NCBI RefSeq assembly: GCF_004101865.1
Contig: NZ_CP026118.1
Location: forward strand, 3,117,001 to 3,181,000
Length of the DNA: 64,000 bases
Direction: 5' to 3'
Source: Halobacillus litoralis
GTDB lineage: Bacteria > Bacillota > Bacilli > Bacillales > Halobacillaceae
Below, one piece after another: positions 62,464 to 64,000 of this stretch. The notes under the pieces are model-generated. The model worked only from the letters and a program-made list of their open reading frames with translations, searched no databases and was not told the origin of the DNA. The translations under genes and the position numbers were made by a program. Position 1 is the stretch's first letter. Each line of letters begins with the position of its first letter.

Positions 62464-64000
62464 TCAGGAACCACTTACACTTTGTTTTACTTTCTCGCGT
62501 GCCTTTCGCGCTGCCTCAACCATGTTTGTGAGAGCAGCTTCGGTCTCTTCCGTTCCTCTGGTTTTCAATCCGCAGTCAGGATTGACCCAGAATTGACGAG
62601 GGTGAAGGACTCGTAAAGCGCGGAGGATGTTTGCTTCCATCTCTTCCACATGCGGAACTCTAGGACTGTGGATGTCATAAACTCCCAGACCAATTCCTTT
62701 TTCATAGGATATTTTCTCAAAGTCAGCTACAATTTCTCCATGGCTGCGCGCAGCTTCAATAGAAATGACATCTGCGTCCAATTGATCGATGGTAGTCATG
62801 ATCGTTCCAAATTCGGAATAACACATGTGTGTATGAATTTGGGTTTCATCTTTGACCAACGACGTTGCGAGTTTGAAGGCATATACAGCTTGTTCTAAAT
62901 AATCGTTCTGTTTTTCTTCTTTAAGCGGTAACCCTTCGCGTAAGGCAGGTTCATCGACTTGAATCATACGAATACTCTTATCTTCCAAGGCTTTTACTTC
63001 TTCTTGTAAAGCTAAAGCAATTTGCTTTGTTACTTCAAATCTGCTGATATCCTCTCGAACAAAGGACCAATTAACAATTGTGACCGGTCCTGTTAACATT
63101 CCTTTTATCGGTTTATCTGTCAACGATTGCGCATAGGCTATTTCATTCAACGTCATCGGTTGCTGGTGGACAACCTCTTTATAAATTATCGGTGGCTTGA
63201 CGCAGCGAGATCCATAGGACTGCACCCAGCCAAACCTTGAAAATACAAACCCCTCCAGCTTCTCACCGAAAAATTCAACCATATCGTTCCGCTCAAATTC
63301 CCCATGCACTAAAACATCCAGGCCCCATTCTTCCTGTCGACTGATCCACTCAGATATATTGTTTTTAATAAAAGTTTCATAGTAGGAGTCTGTCCACACC
63401 CCTTTTCTCCAATTCATTCTCGCTTTCCGAATCCCGTTTGTTTGAGGGAGACTGCCGATTGTCGTTGTCGGAAGTAATGGGAGGTTGAAATATTTCTCCT
63501 GAAGCTTCTGACGAGTACGATAATCAGAGGCTCTTTCGATTTTTTGTTCTTTCCATGTATTCGTTCGGTTTTTTGAGGCGTCCTTTTGTTCCTTGTCCCC
63601 CCATAACTGGATAAGGGCTTCCTTTTGTTTAGTCAATGTTTCTTCCACTGATTCTTTTCCTTCGTTTAATGCTTTCGTCAAGAGGGCTGTTTCCTGCAAT
63701 TTTTGATCAGCAAATGAGAGACCGTCTTTCAATACAGGATCAATCTCCTTCTCCGTCTCTATGGTTACAGGAACATGTAATAAACTGCAGGAAGGCTGCA
63801 CAATAAGACGTTCGTTATCTACCTTTTTTAATATTGTTTCCAGCTGTGTTAGCTGTTTTTCCAGGTCTGCTCTCCAAATATTTCTTCCATTTATTACACC
63901 AGCAGCGAGGGTTTTTTCCTTTGGAAAACCGTATGTTTTCAAATTATCCAGGTTTTTCCCACTATCGTGAACGAAATCAAGACCGATACCAGCCACAGGG
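62464..64000 (-). CDS. metE: Cobalamin-independent methionine synthase MetE, partial
   Basis: About 511 C-terminal residues; the frame continues past the right edge (PVAGIGLDFVHD is internal), so roughly the first 250 residues and the promoter are missing. Seen: LPLLPTTTIGSLPQTNGIRK (start of the C-terminal barrel), VLVHGEFERNDMVEFFGE, GMLTGPVTIVNWSFVRED, QVDEPALREGLPL, zinc-site His and Cys in HTHMCYSEF (about fragment residue 390), SIEAARSHGE and zinc-site Cys in WVNPDCGLKTRG. It methylates homocysteine with methyltetrahydrofolate to make methionine. A T-box or SAM-type leader, if present, lies outside the window. Confidence 0.95.
   Translation of the reverse strand, partial: PVAGIGLDFVHDSGKNLDNLKTYGFPKEKTLAAGVINGRNIWRADLEKQLTQLETILKKVDNERLIVQPSCSLLHVPVTIETEKEIDPVLKDGLSFADQKLQETALLTKALNEGKESVEETLTKQKEALIQLWGDKEQKDASKNRTNTWKEQKIERASDYRTRQKLQEKYFNLPLLPTTTIGSLPQTNGIRKARMNWRKGVWTDSYYETFIKNNISEWISRQEEWGLDVLVHGEFERNDMVEFFGEKLEGFVFSRFGWVQSYGSRCVKPPIIYKEVVHQQPMTLNEIAYAQSLTDKPIKGMLTGPVTIVNWSFVREDISRFEVTKQIALALQEEVKALEDKSIRMIQVDEPALREGLPLKEEKQNDYLEQAVYAFKLATSLVKDETQIHTHMCYSEFGTIMTTIDQLDADVISIEAARSHGEIVADFEKISYEKGIGLGVYDIHSPRVPHVEEMEANILRALRVLHPRQFWVNPDCGLKTRGTEETEAALTNMVEAARKAREKVKQSVSGS

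Overview
The window looks like chromosome from a spore-forming, salt-adapted member of the Bacillaceae, most like Halobacillus or a close relative. This is inferred from gene content only. Most products have clear Bacillus subtilis counterparts (GtaB, YjzC, Sda, a SleL/YaaH-type spore hydrolase, BioY-YhfT-YhfS, CitST, GlpFK, XylR/XylA/XylB). The proteins are acidic, and uptake and breakdown genes for compatible-solute-like compounds are present. I see no phage, insertion sequence, CRISPR array, rRNA or tRNA.

Layout. 1-8.6 kb: a partial SleL-like spore lysin, YjzC, UTP-glucose-1-phosphate uridylyltransferase, the sporulation checkpoint protein Sda, a large surface 2',3'-cyclic nucleotidase with S-layer domains, and several hypotheticals, one an Ig-like lipoprotein with a paralogue at 30.5-31.3 kb. 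8.6-16.3 kb: a TAXI-type TRAP transporter facing away from a cluster of two M20 hydrolases (one carbamoylase-like), a symporter remnant and an aldehyde dehydrogenase. 16.7-21.6 kb: biotin transporter BioY with YhfT and YhfS homologues, extended by two hotdog (MaoC-like) proteins and a FabG-like reductase, behind a likely BirA operator. 21.9-30.3 kb: an RpiR-type regulator facing away from a PTS permease, a GH38 alpha-mannosidase, a GH13 glycosyl phosphorylase and a glycerate kinase. This set fits use of mannosylglycerate and glucosylglycerate. 31.4-34 kb: glpFK behind a GlpP-type terminator leader. 34.3-40.3 kb: CitST two-component system and a TctCBA tricarboxylate transporter.

41-60.5 kb is a xylan and xylose island. 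It carries an oligosaccharide ABC importer without its ATPase, two GH43 beta-xylosidases, a XylE-type symporter, two ROK/XylR regulators, and xylA-xylB for the isomerase route. It also holds the lower half of the oxidative Weimberg route (xylonate dehydratase, 2-keto-3-deoxy-pentonate dehydratase, alpha-ketoglutarate semialdehyde dehydrogenase) with an IclR regulator. Sequence motifs divide the island into two apparent regulons: a 25-bp XylR-type operator before xylA, xylE and the ABC operon, and a different 17-bp palindrome shared by the two Weimberg transcription units. The window ends with an aldo/keto reductase and a partial metE.

The intergenic DNA is unusually structured. It holds seven copies of a roughly 150-bp dispersed repeat (three of them in a 282-bp tandem array), a mobile-looking terminator repeat, a 218-bp imperfect palindrome, and two families of degenerate tandem arrays with periods of 20 and 21 bp that sit only between genes. 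All positions and motifs were read by eye. No homology search or folding was run.
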